Program-made: the position numbers and the translations under genes
The notes under the pieces: model-generated
Databases searched by the model: none
Told to the model about the DNA's origin: nothing
Seen by the model: only the letters and a program-made list of their open reading frames with translations
Source: Candidatus Avelusimicrobium caledoniensis
GTDB lineage: Bacteria; Elusimicrobiota; Elusimicrobia; Elusimicrobiales; Elusimicrobiaceae
Assembly (NCBI GenBank): GCA_900315795.1
Contig: ONAM01000001.1
Location: 62,001 to 126,000 of the forward strand
Length of the DNA: 64,000 nucleotides
Reading direction: 5' to 3'
Shown: positions 1-8,687 of the stretch, one piece after another
How the letters are laid out: each line of letters starts with the position of its first letter
Position numbering within the stretch: position 1 is the stretch's first letter

Positions 1-1231
1 CGTAGGCAGTTAATTCAAGCTCCAAGGACTCACGCGAGCGTTTAGCCGGATAAGAAGGACGGGGCCGGGCTGACGTTTGCTCAGCCCTTTCTGCCCACGC
101 CGGAAGGGTGGGTGCATTGTCGTTACCTAACAAATGGAAATAGCCCAATTCGGATACGCCTTGCGGGGCAGCAGCAACGGTTTGAAGTTGTTGGTGCCAA
201 GCTTTTAAATTGCTTAAATAATTAAATACCCGTTTTGCATCCGGAGCCGTCAGCGCAATATCTATGCGGCCTAAGATATTGTGACTGAGCAAATAATCCG
301 GCGTAGCTCCGGCCGCGGAGTAAAGCACCACCGGCACAGCAATTTTTTCGTTATATACTTTCATCCCCAGCATATCTGCCGTACCGCCACGCATGACATA
401 GTCACATAATACCACATCGTAAAAACCGGATTGCAACTTGGTAATTACACTTTTGGGACTCAGGGCCCAAGTAACATCTACCCGCGAATCTTTAGCGGCG
501 GCTTCTAATAAAGGTTCTAACGGCTCGCGTTTATCATTAACTACCAAAACACGTAATTTATCTACTTGCGGGCTAAAAGGCAAGGTGTATGTATCATACA
601 CATAATTTTCTTCTAAATAGTCCGGTTGGCTACGCGCCCAAATTCTACGTTCCGATTCTTTCCCCGAAAAACGCGAAGCTACCGCCGCACCGGACTTTAA
701 ACTCAGGTACGTATCGTAAAATTCTTGCAAAGAATCGCGGTCCCACTCGTTGGCATTGGGTGGAAGGGCATGTTCCTCGGAAAGCGCAATACGCAACTGC
801 AACGCGGACATCTTCTTCCCGTTGCTTGAGGACGAAGTGTTTCCGCCCATGAGTTCCCAAACGGGTGGTCTTTCTGACGAAACAAATTCTGTTTCCTCAC
901 CAAACGTATGAAAAGCAGACACCAACCCGCTGGAAACTTGCGCCTGTACAGCTTGATGTTGTACGGCGTTGGATAAAGCGCTTGTAGTAGGCACTGCCGC
1001 CGGGGTAGCCGGAAGCGTAGGGTGGGCAGCGAAGCCCCCCCTTATGGGCGATAAATGGACCGGACGCGTAACATTAAGCCCCGGGTGGAGTACACTTGGC
1101 TTACGCAAGTGAAAAATACGGGCCGGATTTTTGGGCACAGGCGGCCATCCGCCCGCACATAATTCAGACACGCCCCCCAACAAGAGTGCGATTAAAAAAC
1201 CGGGTAAAATAAACAAGTTATATTTTTTCAT
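1..1231 (-). CDS. Exported multi-module receiver-like protein (3' end outside window)
   Basis: The frame is open from an ATG at 1231 to the left edge, so about 410 codons are visible and the C-terminus is missing. It starts with a signal peptide (hydrophobic segment, then a likely cleavage after CAG). Next come a Pro/Ala-rich stretch, a helical region (around SALQLRIALSEEH and RDSLQEFYDTYLSLK) and a response-regulator-like domain with beta-1 LRVLVVND, a phospho-acceptor-like Asp in DVVLCDYVMRGG, and VPVVLYSAAG. The conserved receiver Lys is not recognisable. After this domain, GYFHLLG and SRESLELELTAY match the N-terminal part of the downstream paralogue (1233-2186), so a second module begins before the edge. 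The ATG follows the stop of the neighbouring gene by 1 nt (TAA-T-ATG), suggesting translational coupling. Function unknown; an exported receiver fold is unusual. Confidence 0.75.
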   Translation of the reverse strand, partial: MKKYNLFILPGFLIALLLGGVSELCAGGWPPVPKNPARIFHLRKPSVLHPGLNVTRPVHLSPIRGGFAAHPTLPATPAAVPTTSALSNAVQHQAVQAQVSSGLVSAFHTFGEETEFVSSERPPVWELMGGNTSSSSNGKKMSALQLRIALSEEHALPPNANEWDRDSLQEFYDTYLSLKSGAAVASRFSGKESERRIWARSQPDYLEENYVYDTYTLPFSPQVDKLRVLVVNDKREPLEPLLEAAAKDSRVDVTWALSPKSVITKLQSGFYDVVLCDYVMRGGTADMLGMKVYNEKIAVPVVLYSAAGATPDYLLSHNILGRIDIALTAPDAKRVFNYLSNLKAWHQQLQTVAAAPQGVSELGYFHLLGNDNAPTLPAWAERAEQTSARPRPSYPAKRSRESLELELTAY

Positions 1232-1232
1232 A

Positions 1233-2186
1233 TTAGTTTTGATATGCCTTACCGGTAGCTACCATGTTACTTAAATAATTAAGTACTCTCTCGGCTTCGT
1301 CCATATCGTACGCTACCGGGATCTGCCCCACCATATTATACTTAAATAACGTATATTTACTATACGGTTCACACGAATAACAAATCACCGGGATATGCAA
1401 TTTTTTATTCCAAACATACATACTTACTTCTAAACCGTTTCTGTTCCCCAACGTAAAATCTGCTAGCACGATATCATAGGAAATCGTATTTAATAGTTCA
1501 AACGCTTCCGACACATCGTGCGTCCGGTCTACCAGCATGCCGGGGTGTTCTTTGGACAGTTCCATCAGTTCGCGCCAACCCGAAGATTCATCCCGTACTA
1601 TCAATATACGCAATTGTCGGACCGGATAAAACGGTGCTTCATATTCAATTCCCATCAAGCGCGGAGGAATATAATTCCCTTCCACAAAATCAGGTTGTAA
1701 TTTCGCCCAGTCGTAGAGAGCATGCAATCCCTCTATCGTATTTTCAAATTCTCCCTGTTCAAAACGAGAACGCACTTCTTTGGTAGTCTCCATGGCTTTG
1801 TAAGAGTTAATAAAATCGTTTAAATCTTGGCGCGTATACGTTGCCAAATGCCGCTCATCTAATCCCAGTGCCGTGGCCTCTAACTGCAAAGATTCCAACG
1901 AGCGCATGGGTGACGGAACGATTTTTTTGGGTACTTCGGGCGCAGGAAAGTGAATAACGGGCTCGGCTATTTTGCCCGAACCGAGCAAATGGAAATATCC
2001 CGCCACGGAAACCCTGGGCACCGTGTGTATCATACCGGGCGTTGTCAAACGGCCGGCGTAACCAATCTGCGCGTGAGCCGCCTGACGGGAAACTGCACCC
2101 GTCAACTTAGGCACGTTGGGTCTAAATTGGGCATAGCATGGCGCAACTAATGAACAAAAAATAACCAGAAAAACAAACCTCTTCAT
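1233..2186 (-). CDS. Exported protein with C-terminal receiver-like domain
   Basis: 317 residues. Residues 1-19 form a signal peptide ending AYA, so the protein is predicted to be periplasmic or surface-located. Residues about 60-185 are a helical region shared with the adjacent gene (GYFHLLG, SLESLQLEATALGL, QPDFVEGNYI). Residues about 191-308 resemble a CheY-type receiver: LRILIVRDE supplies the acidic pocket, D243 in DIVLADFTLG sits at the phospho-acceptor position and S271 in VICYS takes the Thr/Ser place. The usual late Lys is absent (GQIPVAYD). Cytoplasmic phospho-donors would not reach an exported receiver, so a structural or binding role is more likely than phosphorelay; that is inference. 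It is first in a two-gene unit and has a leaderless-type promoter. Confidence 0.78.
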   Translation of the reverse strand: MKRFVFLVIFCSLVAPCYAQFRPNVPKLTGAVSRQAAHAQIGYAGRLTTPGMIHTVPRVSVAGYFHLLGSGKIAEPVIHFPAPEVPKKIVPSPMRSLESLQLEATALGLDERHLATYTRQDLNDFINSYKAMETTKEVRSRFEQGEFENTIEGLHALYDWAKLQPDFVEGNYIPPRLMGIEYEAPFYPVRQLRILIVRDESSGWRELMELSKEHPGMLVDRTHDVSEAFELLNTISYDIVLADFTLGNRNGLEVSMYVWNKKLHIPVICYSCEPYSKYTLFKYNMVGQIPVAYDMDEAERVLNYLSNMVATGKAYQN

Positions 2187-2201
2187 ACTCTTATTATGAC
2201 A
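2187..2201 (-). promoter_or_regulatory. Leaderless-type promoter of the receiver-like gene pair
   Basis: On the minus strand TGT-CATAAT (extended -10) ends 6 nt before the ATG at 2186. There is no Shine-Dalgarno sequence, so transcription should start at or next to the A of the ATG. Confidence 0.55.
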
Positions 2202-2226
2202 CCTTTATCCCAAAAAAACAAGAACC

Positions 2227-2256
2227 AAAAGGCCCAGTTTTATGCTGGGCCTTTTT
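2227..2256 (-). terminator. Terminator of the DUF177-to-ankyrin operon
   Basis: Stem GGCCCAG/CTGGGCC with a 7-nt loop, flanked by A and T runs on both sides, so it may act in both directions. It follows the ankyrin gene on the minus strand. Confidence 0.75.
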
Positions 2257-2274
2257 GAACGGAAACACAACAGA

Positions 2275-4005
2275 TTATTTCTTTTTAGCCGTTAATTTTT
2301 TGGCTTGGGCGGGCTTGGCTTTGCATTTGGCCATTAAATCTACGGGCGATTCTATCCCTAAGATATTGGGCGAAGTAGCGTGCAGGCCCGGCTTAGCCCC
2401 AACGGATAATAAATAGTCGTACATTTCTTTATCGCAGTTGACGGCGGCAAGTCCTAGCGGCGTAAGCTGTTTCTTGCCCGCCAAATTGGCTTTATATTCT
2501 AACATCAATGCCAAACGCCCCTCTTGCCGGGCCAGTTGCACAAGATGTTTAAGCATATCCATATTCTGCGCTTGCACCGCCTGGTGAAAGACGTTACCCT
2601 TGGGCGACGCTTCAAACAAGCGCGCCATATTGCTAAGCAAATAATCTACCATTTCGGTTTGCCCGTTTTGCACGGCTACCAACAGCGGCGTATCGCCCTC
2701 TTTATTTTTATCAAATACGACCGATTTGTTTTGCGCCACTACGCGGCGTGCCAAACTGACATCGCCCGTCTGAGCCGCTTTAAAAATATCGGCATCCGTA
2801 ATAGCGGCCGCTTCTTGTTGTGCGTTAGGCAGTTCGCGCCCTTCGGCTTTGGCTTGCGCAATCAGCGCGGCATTATCTTCTTCAATAACGGTGTTTTTTA
2901 CAACGGTTAAATCTTTTTCAAACCACGGAAGCACCGCGGTGCGTTTTTTCTGGCGGGCGGCGGCATACGGAATTAAACCGTCGTTTGCGGCTAAAGTAGC
3001 ATCGGCATCGGCCGCTAACAGACGTTTTACAATATCCACATATCCCTTTGAGGCGGCCCAATATAAAGCGGTTTGGCCCAGTTTGTTTTGCGCGTTTACA
3101 TCTACCGGGGCTTGCATGGTTTGCGGTTTTAAGAGTTCGCGTACTACTTCCGGCTGATTGTAACGCGCGGCATAAATAAGGGCGGTATTACCGTCGTTAT
3201 TGGCCGCATTGACATCGGCCCGGTAAGCAAGCAAATCGCGCACGCTTTCCAAATCGCCTAGCGAGGACGAAATAATTAGTGGCGTATTACCTTTTTCGTT
3301 ACTGATATTCGGGTCAATACCGCCTTTGAGCATGGCAATTACGCCTACGTTATTTTTCTTGGCACTGGCCCGGAATAAATAATCGCCGTTTAACCCTTCG
3401 GAAACGCCGCTTGATAAAAACAGGTCAACCATGTCGTTGCGTTGTTTTTCCAAGGCCAGAAACATCGGTGAGTGGTTGTAGTTATTGACGGCATTGATAT
3501 CGGCTCCGGCAAAAACAAGCAAGCGGGCAATTTCCGTGTCATCCAAATAATATAAAGCACGCAACAGGGCGGTATCTTTAGTAAAGGCATTTTTTTTGTT
3601 GACGTCGGCCCCCGCCAAAATAATTTGCCGCACCGCTTCTACATTACCCAATGTGGCCGCGACCAACAATAACGGATCGCCCTTACTGTTGACGATATTA
3701 ACATTAGAGCCAAGTTTTTGCTCCAACATATCCAAAAACCCGGCCGTATCGCGGTGTTGTAACAGTTCGGTGGCCTCGTCGGCCAGTTCCGTAGAGGTTT
3801 GCCGCACTACCAATTTTTGATTGCTTTTTGACACCCGGGGTTGCAAACCGCTTTTAAACGTAAACGCTACCAATATCACTAACGGCAAAGCCGCTATGAT
3901 AAGAAGTGCCAGTAGCGGTTTTTTGGTAACAGACGATGATAACTTCCCGGCTTGTTTTTCCGGGATGATCGCCACGTGTTTAGAAGGTTTGGTAGGAAAC
4001 GGCAT
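2275..4005 (-). CDS. Membrane-anchored ankyrin-repeat protein
   Basis: 576 residues. A short cytoplasmic N-terminus is followed by one membrane helix (around LLALLIIAALPLVILVAFTF, residues ~30-50), then an ectodomain built of ankyrin repeats (GDPLLLVAATLGN, GNTPLIISSSLGD, DGNTALIYAARYN, GQTALYWAASKG, EGDTPLLVAVQNG and others) in two blocks around residues 100-360 and 410-540. The C-terminus is Lys/Ala-rich. Ankyrin repeats bind proteins; the partner is unknown, and the topology suggests a periplasmic location. The start has a good Shine-Dalgarno (CAGGAG). It is the last gene of the rnc operon, 10 nt after rnc, with a terminator behind it. Confidence 0.85.
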   Translation of the reverse strand: MPFPTKPSKHVAIIPEKQAGKLSSSVTKKPLLALLIIAALPLVILVAFTFKSGLQPRVSKSNQKLVVRQTSTELADEATELLQHRDTAGFLDMLEQKLGSNVNIVNSKGDPLLLVAATLGNVEAVRQIILAGADVNKKNAFTKDTALLRALYYLDDTEIARLLVFAGADINAVNNYNHSPMFLALEKQRNDMVDLFLSSGVSEGLNGDYLFRASAKKNNVGVIAMLKGGIDPNISNEKGNTPLIISSSLGDLESVRDLLAYRADVNAANNDGNTALIYAARYNQPEVVRELLKPQTMQAPVDVNAQNKLGQTALYWAASKGYVDIVKRLLAADADATLAANDGLIPYAAARQKKRTAVLPWFEKDLTVVKNTVIEEDNAALIAQAKAEGRELPNAQQEAAAITDADIFKAAQTGDVSLARRVVAQNKSVVFDKNKEGDTPLLVAVQNGQTEMVDYLLSNMARLFEASPKGNVFHQAVQAQNMDMLKHLVQLARQEGRLALMLEYKANLAGKKQLTPLGLAAVNCDKEMYDYLLSVGAKPGLHATSPNILGIESPVDLMAKCKAKPAQAKKLTAKKK

Positions 4006-4015
4006 ACAACTCCTG

Positions 4016-4681
4016 CTATTTTTTCAGTTGGGTTAATGCGTTTTGGGCGGCGGCTTGTTCGGCTGATTTTTTATTATGGCCTTTACCGCTACCTAATACG
4101 CGGCCCGACAAACTTACTTGCACGGTAAACACTTTATCGTGTTCCGGCCCGACAGTCTGGACGACTTCATACACAGGCGTTTGCGGTCCGCGTTTTTGCA
4201 AAAATTCCTGCAAGATACTTTTGTAATCTTGCGCGTCTTGTGTAAGGGCTTGTGTTTTTACCCACGGCAAAATAACTGATTCCGCCGCCGGATAGCCGCC
4301 GTCTAAGTACACAGCGCCGAGCACGGCCTCTACCGCGTTGGAAATAATACTGTCGCGTTCGCGGCCGCCGGTGCAAATTTCCCCATGGCTTAGCAGCATA
4401 AAACGCCCCAAGTCCATTTGTTTGCCCCACACATAAAGGTTCCGCCTGGAAACCAAATTGGACTTTATTTTAGAAAGCACCCCCTCTTCTACATGAGGGC
4501 ATTGGTTGTAAATATAATCTGCAACCACCGCGCCTAATATACTATCTCCCAAGAACTCAAGCCGCTCGTTATGCTTAACGTTACGGCGCTCGCCCGCGAA
4601 AGATTTATGAGTGAGTGCTTCCTGTAAAAAGTCTTTGTTTTTAAAGCGGTACCCGATGATATTTTCAATATCCGTGTACAC
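4016..4681 (-). CDS. rnc: Ribonuclease III
   Basis: 221 residues. Double-strand-specific endoribonuclease for rRNA and mRNA processing. The N-terminal RNase III domain has the signature HNERLEFLGDS, and the C-terminal dsRNA-binding domain runs from about residue 150 (DYKSILQEFLQKRG to the end). The second metal-site motif reads ISNAVEAVLGA, with Asn near residue 114 where Escherichia coli has Asp (ADTVEA); the following Glu is kept. It starts with GTG 2 nt after the acpP stop and has no clear Shine-Dalgarno, so translation is probably coupled to acpP. Confidence 0.95.
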   Translation of the reverse strand: MYTDIENIIGYRFKNKDFLQEALTHKSFAGERRNVKHNERLEFLGDSILGAVVADYIYNQCPHVEEGVLSKIKSNLVSRRNLYVWGKQMDLGRFMLLSHGEICTGGRERDSIISNAVEAVLGAVYLDGGYPAAESVILPWVKTQALTQDAQDYKSILQEFLQKRGPQTPVYEVVQTVGPEHDKVFTVQVSLSGRVLGSGKGHNKKSAEQAAAQNALTQLKK

Positions 4682-4683
4682 GT

Positions 4684-4929
4684 TTATTTCTTGGCGTTTT
4701 CTTCAATGTAAGAAATGGCTTCGCCTACCGTTTTGATTTTTTCGGCTTTTTCATCAGGAATTTCAACGTCAAATTCTTCTTCCAACGCCATGATGAGTTC
4801 CACGGTGTCCAAAGAATCAGCCCCTAAGTCGTTGACGAATTGGGCTTCCGGTTTTACTTGGTCGGCTTCCACACCCAATTGTTCCACGATGATGTTTTTC
4901 ACTCTTTCTTGTACGTTTTCTACAGACAT
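4684..4929 (-). CDS. acpP: Acyl carrier protein
   Basis: 81 residues, normal for the family. Carries growing fatty-acyl chains on a phosphopantetheine attached to the Ser of [11 protein letters not shown]. The acidic helix that follows ([14 protein letters not shown]) is typical. It is preceded by a strong Shine-Dalgarno (GGAGGA), fitting high expression, and lies between fabG and rnc as in many bacteria. Confidence 0.97.
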   Translation of the reverse strand: MSVENVQERVKNIIVEQLGVEADQVKPEAQFVNDLGADSLDTVELIMALEEEFDVEIPDEKAEKIKTVGEAISYIEENAKK

Positions 4930-4970
4930 GTTGTCCTCCGTATTTTTTAAAGGGTATCCCCTTCTAAATT

Positions 4971-5714
4971 CTACATATATAGCCCGCCGTTCACGGCAAG
5001 CACATGCCCCGTAATATACGAGGCGTCATCTGAGGCCAAGAACAAAACTGCCTTGGCGATATCCTGCGTAGTGGCAAACCGTTTAAGCGCGATTGCCTCT
5101 AACGCTTTGGCTTTTACGTCTTCGGGCAAAGCGTCCGTCATGGCCGTTTGCACAAATCCGGGCGCGACGGCGTTTACCCGCACATTACGCCCGCCAAATT
5201 CTTTGGCTAACGTTTTAGTCAGCCCGATTATTCCCGCCTTGCTGGCCACATAATTGGCCTGCCCGGGGTTTCCCATTTCCCCCACCACGGAAGAAATGTT
5301 TACAATGTTGCCGCTGCGTTTTTTAAACATCACTTTTAAAGCGGCTTTAGACATTAAAAAAGTACCTTTTAAATTGATGGTAATAACGTCGTCCCAATCT
5401 TGTTCGCTCATACGCACGGTCAAATTATCGCGCGTGATGCCGGCATTATTAACAAGCACGTCTAACGAGCCGAGTTCGGCTACTGTATTTTGGACCAATT
5501 TATCACAATCTTCGGCACGGGAAATATCTACCGCTTGCGTATAAATTTTCACCCCGTATCCGGCTAACTTTTGGGCGGCTTCTTTCAGCGCGTCTTCGTG
5601 TGTGGCACACAGGGACAAATTCGCCCCCGCTTGTGCAAACGCTTCGGCTAAGGCAAACCCGATCCCGCGCGACGCGCCGGTAATTAAAACGTTTTTACCT
5701 TTGAAGTCAGCCAT
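4971..5714 (-). CDS. fabG: 3-oxoacyl-[acyl-carrier-protein] reductase
   Basis: 247 residues, short-chain dehydrogenase family. Reduces 3-oxoacyl-ACP with NADPH in fatty-acid elongation. Visible motifs: [12 protein letters not shown] (nucleotide binding), [32 protein letters not shown] (catalytic Ser, Tyr, Lys) and the C-terminal [14 protein letters not shown]. It begins 2 nt after the plsX stop. fabD, often found between plsX and fabG, is absent from this operon. Confidence 0.95.
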   Translation of the reverse strand: MADFKGKNVLITGASRGIGFALAEAFAQAGANLSLCATHEDALKEAAQKLAGYGVKIYTQAVDISRAEDCDKLVQNTVAELGSLDVLVNNAGITRDNLTVRMSEQDWDDVITINLKGTFLMSKAALKVMFKKRSGNIVNISSVVGEMGNPGQANYVASKAGIIGLTKTLAKEFGGRNVRVNAVAPGFVQTAMTDALPEDVKAKALEAIALKRFATTQDIAKAVLFLASDDASYITGHVLAVNGGLYM

Positions 5715-5716
5715 GA

Positions 5717-6760
5717 TTATTTTTCCCCGTGTATTTCCTGCTCAATTTTTTCAAACGTCGGTTTTAAAGCGGCCATTTTTGCAGCCACATCGCCGATGAA
5801 ATCTTTTTCTACCAAACGCGCGGCTGTTTTAATAGCGTTAAAAATAGCAAAATCGTTTGATTTACCGTGTGCGATAATCGCCACCCCGTTCACACCTACC
5901 AGCGGCGCACCGCCGTAGCAATCGGGGTTAGTGTGGTTTTTTACCGCCTTAAATGCACCTAACGATAACAGCGAACCCAACATAGCAAGCGGACGTTTTT
6001 TAACTTCGCGCTTGATCATCCGGATCATAGTTTTGGCAAGGCCTTCCGCTGTTTTCAATACGATGTTGCCGACAAATCCGTCGCACACAATCACGTCGGT
6101 TTCGCCGGTGTTTACATCACGGCCTTCCACGGTCCCGCGGAAGTTTACCCCGATTTCGCGCATGTGCGGCACGGTATGTTTAACAAGCATGTTCCCTTTT
6201 GTTTCTTCTTCGCCGATAGAGAGCACCCCCACCGACGGAGCGGGAATATCAAATACTTTTTGCATGTACGTAGAGCCCATGACCGCAAATTGTAACAAGT
6301 GAATCGGTTTACAATCGGCATTGGCTCCGGCGTCTAACAACAAACAGACACCTTTATACGTAGGCATCGGCGAAGCAATAGCCGGACGCTGGACCCCTTT
6401 GATGCGTCCCATACCAAATAACGCCGCGACCATCGCCGCGCCGGAGTGCCCGGCAGAGACGAAAGCGTCCGCCCGGTGGGTACGCACCAAATCGGCACAT
6501 ACCACGATGCTCGCATCTTTTTTATTGCGGCATTCTTTGGCAGGTTCAGCCCCCATATCAATGGTATTGGGAGCATGTACAATGGACAAACGCGCCGGCA
6601 AATTTCTATGCCCTTGCGCGCGCAATTCTTTACGCAAAACCTCCTCGTTGCCAACGAGAATTACTTCCAACTTGGCATCTTTTTTAAGTGCTTTTAACGC
6701 ACCTGCTACATTGGGTTTTGCTCCAAAATCGCCGCCCAGAGCGTCCAAGGCTATTTTCAT
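5717..6760 (-). CDS. plsX: Phosphate acyltransferase PlsX
   Basis: 347 residues. Makes acyl-phosphate from acyl-ACP, the first step of phospholipid synthesis with the PlsY system. Recognised by the N-terminal MKIALDALGGDFG, the NTIDMGAEPAKECRNKKDASI region and the C-terminal YGGAPLVGVNGVAIIAHGKS. The rpmF-plsX-fab order is a conserved bacterial arrangement. The gene lies 8 nt downstream of rpmF. Confidence 0.95.
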   Translation of the reverse strand: MKIALDALGGDFGAKPNVAGALKALKKDAKLEVILVGNEEVLRKELRAQGHRNLPARLSIVHAPNTIDMGAEPAKECRNKKDASIVVCADLVRTHRADAFVSAGHSGAAMVAALFGMGRIKGVQRPAIASPMPTYKGVCLLLDAGANADCKPIHLLQFAVMGSTYMQKVFDIPAPSVGVLSIGEEETKGNMLVKHTVPHMREIGVNFRGTVEGRDVNTGETDVIVCDGFVGNIVLKTAEGLAKTMIRMIKREVKKRPLAMLGSLLSLGAFKAVKNHTNPDCYGGAPLVGVNGVAIIAHGKSNDFAIFNAIKTAARLVEKDFIGDVAAKMAALKPTFEKIEQEIHGEK

Positions 6761-6768
6761 ACAAAAGT

Positions 6769-6981
6769 TTATTTCGCTTCGTTATTTTCCGCTTTGGCTT
6801 TTGCTTTGGGCGCGGCGACTACGCGGTCTTTATAGAAACCGCAAGACGGACAAACGTTGTGCGGCAAGCGCATCGCTTTGCAGTTGGGGCATTCCACGAG
6901 TTGCGGAAGTTCCACTCCCGAGTTGTGGGATCTTCTCATATCCCGGCGGGAACGAGTGTGTTTTTTCTTTGGATTCGGCAT
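6769..6981 (-). CDS. rpmF: 50S ribosomal protein L32
   Basis: 70 residues. The N-terminus MPNPKKKHTRSRRDMRRSH is typical. A zinc-ribbon type Cys set is retained (CPNCKAMRLPHNVCPSC), so this is the zinc-binding form. The Lys/Ala-rich C-terminus is a little longer than usual. Shine-Dalgarno AGGAG lies before the ATG. It follows a DUF177 gene, a conserved pairing. Confidence 0.96.
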   Translation of the reverse strand: MPNPKKKHTRSRRDMRRSHNSGVELPQLVECPNCKAMRLPHNVCPSCGFYKDRVVAAPKAKAKAENNEAK

Positions 6982-7024
6982 TTGTTTTACTCCTGTTTTA
7001 CTCTAGAACAATTCTAAAGAATTA

Positions 7025-7519
7025 TTATTTAAATTTTCCTTTTAATGCAGCAAACGGCGATAAATTCTCCGGTTTGCACGTGCACGGGGCAACATTTAAA
7101 TCTTGCCCGCACATCGGGCATAACCCTTTGCAATCCGGCTTGCACAAAAAACGAATATCTTCGCTTAATGCGAGCGTTTGCCGCACAAGGTACATTATAT
7201 CAATTATTTCTTGTTTATTGCTATAACTTTCTACAAACTCTTCCGCAAAAGATTGACTAGACATCTTCAAACAGCGCGCACATTGTACCTCGCGCACACC
7301 GTCCACGCGGCCTTGCACCAAGATTTCACTGCTCGCTACGGAAAACGACAACTCCACCGCGGCCTTTGTAATGCGGTTGGGCGCGTCAAAAAGTCCGTCC
7401 AAGTATTTGGCATTTATCACGCACGAACACTTGAGCCCGCCCATGCGGATAATGTCTGCCGTTTTAAAACGCAAATCTTGCGGCACATCGTAATCTTGAT
7501 AAAAGGAATTTTCTTTCAT
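7025..7519 (-). CDS. DUF177/YceD family protein
   Basis: 164 residues. Belongs to the DUF177 (YceD) family, whose genes almost always precede rpmF; family members have been linked to 23S rRNA and L32 metabolism. Cys pairs VQCARCLKM and CKPDCKGLCPMCGQDL suggest metal binding. The C-terminus (PFAALKGKFK) is typical. It is the first gene of the operon running to the ankyrin gene and has a leaderless-type promoter with no Shine-Dalgarno. Confidence 0.88.
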   Translation of the reverse strand: MKENSFYQDYDVPQDLRFKTADIIRMGGLKCSCVINAKYLDGLFDAPNRITKAAVELSFSVASSEILVQGRVDGVREVQCARCLKMSSQSFAEEFVESYSNKQEIIDIMYLVRQTLALSEDIRFLCKPDCKGLCPMCGQDLNVAPCTCKPENLSPFAALKGKFK

Positions 7520-7534
7520 AGGAATATTTTAGCA
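7520..7534 (-). promoter_or_regulatory. Leaderless-type promoter of the DUF177-rpmF-plsX operon
   Basis: Minus strand: extended -10 TGC-TAAAAT, then 6 nt (ATTCCT), then the ATG. No ribosome-binding site is present. Confidence 0.65.
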
Positions 7535-7566
7535 AATTCTCGGGGAGGATAGAAAGGTTTTCCGTC

Positions 7567-8562
7567 TTAATTAAATTGGGCTTCCAATTTTTTTACGTCA
7601 ATAAATCCGTGTCCTTGTTTTTCTTTAGCGATGCCGGGCACGAGGGAAGAAGCGGAAATTAAACTTTGTTTTACTTCGTCAACGGTGGGATAGCGACCTA
7701 ATTTCTTTTGCAACCCTTCCACCGCTAACGCCGCCGCCGCGCTGACAAACCCTGCTGCCGCGGATGTACCGCTCATTAAGGTATATGAGCCGTCGGCGTC
7801 GGTGGTATAGACCCGGTCCCCGGGGGCGATAAAATCTATCTGCGGACCGAAGGTAGAATTAACATACGCACTTTTCCCGTCAGCCGCAAGCGCACCCACC
7901 GCCAGGGTGGACCACAAATTAGCCGGATAGTGTACTCCGGGATAACCGAAATTGCCCGACGGACACACAATCACCACGCCGCTGTCGTGCGCGCGGTTAA
8001 TGGCGTTTGTAAGCGCGACATTTCCGCCATTATGCACGCCGTAGCTTAAATTCAAAACCGTAATTTTTTTATCGGGGTGCTGTTCATTATAGGTAAGGAG
8101 CGTATTGATAGCCGCCGTAGCCGCTTGCGGACCGATTAAACGGCTGCCGTCGTCTATTTTATACACAAAAATCTGCGCGTCCGGGGCAATACCCGTAAAT
8201 TTCACTCCGCGCGCCCCGATAATACCCGCCACTCCGGTACCGTGGTTTTTTAAGTCGGCTACCGAAGCCGATTGCGTAAAATCTTGACCTTGTATATTTT
8301 TCCCGTTAAATTCAACGTGCGAAGAAATACCGCTGTCCGCCACCGCCACAATCACGCCGCGACCCGTCAATTTTTTTTGCGTGGGATAAAAACGATACGC
8401 CCACATATTGTCAAACGGGGGCGTTTTGGGGGTATTATCTACAAACGAAATTTCCCCCTCCTCGCTCACGCGCATATTTGTCGGCCCTAAAAAAAGCGTA
8501 TCGGTTGCGTAAAGTTCAAATGTAGCGCACAATAAAAAAAGAAGATAGCTAATTTTTTTCAT
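7567..8562 (-). CDS. Exported subtilisin-like serine protease (S8 family)
   Basis: 331 residues. An N-terminal signal peptide (about residues 1-19, ending YAT) is followed directly by the catalytic domain, with no obvious large pro-domain. Catalytic triad: D76 in VAVADSGISSH, H107 in NHGTGVAG and S267 in MSGTSAAAG; N204 in PSGNFGYPG is the oxyanion residue. The SYGVHN substrate-binding segment is present. All key residues are intact, so it should be an active periplasmic or secreted endopeptidase; the substrate is unknown. It is divergent from the repeat protein at 8688 and transcribed alone. Confidence 0.92.
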   Translation of the reverse strand: MKKISYLLFLLCATFELYATDTLFLGPTNMRVSEEGEISFVDNTPKTPPFDNMWAYRFYPTQKKLTGRGVIVAVADSGISSHVEFNGKNIQGQDFTQSASVADLKNHGTGVAGIIGARGVKFTGIAPDAQIFVYKIDDGSRLIGPQAATAAINTLLTYNEQHPDKKITVLNLSYGVHNGGNVALTNAINRAHDSGVVIVCPSGNFGYPGVHYPANLWSTLAVGALAADGKSAYVNSTFGPQIDFIAPGDRVYTTDADGSYTLMSGTSAAAGFVSAAAALAVEGLQKKLGRYPTVDEVKQSLISASSLVPGIAKEKQGHGFIDVKKLEAQFN

Positions 8563-8583
8563 ACTACCCTACCTTATATAAGC

Positions 8584-8592
8584 ATTGTAGCA
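8584..8592 (-). promoter_or_regulatory. Extended -10 promoter of the S8 protease
   Basis: Minus strand TGC-TACAAT, about 21 nt before the start at 8562. It lies back-to-back with the plus-strand promoter at 8621. Confidence 0.5.
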
Positions 8593-8620
8593 GTTTTTTG
8601 TGAAAATCTATCGCAAAAAG

Positions 8621-8629
8621 TGATACAAT
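8621..8629 (+). promoter_or_regulatory. Extended -10 promoter of the 8688 gene
   Basis: TGA-TACAAT, about 58 nt before the ATG. The leader carries a strong Shine-Dalgarno (AAGGAG). Confidence 0.5.
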
Positions 8630-8687
8630 ACCTTTATGCCGCATGAGTTTTCGTGTGGCAACAAACTAAAAAGGAGAAACAAAACAC

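Noticed and set aside
589-903. Short open frames within the first 1.2 kb
   Set aside because: They overlap the continuous minus-strand frame of the exported receiver-like protein, which has clear homology to its neighbour.
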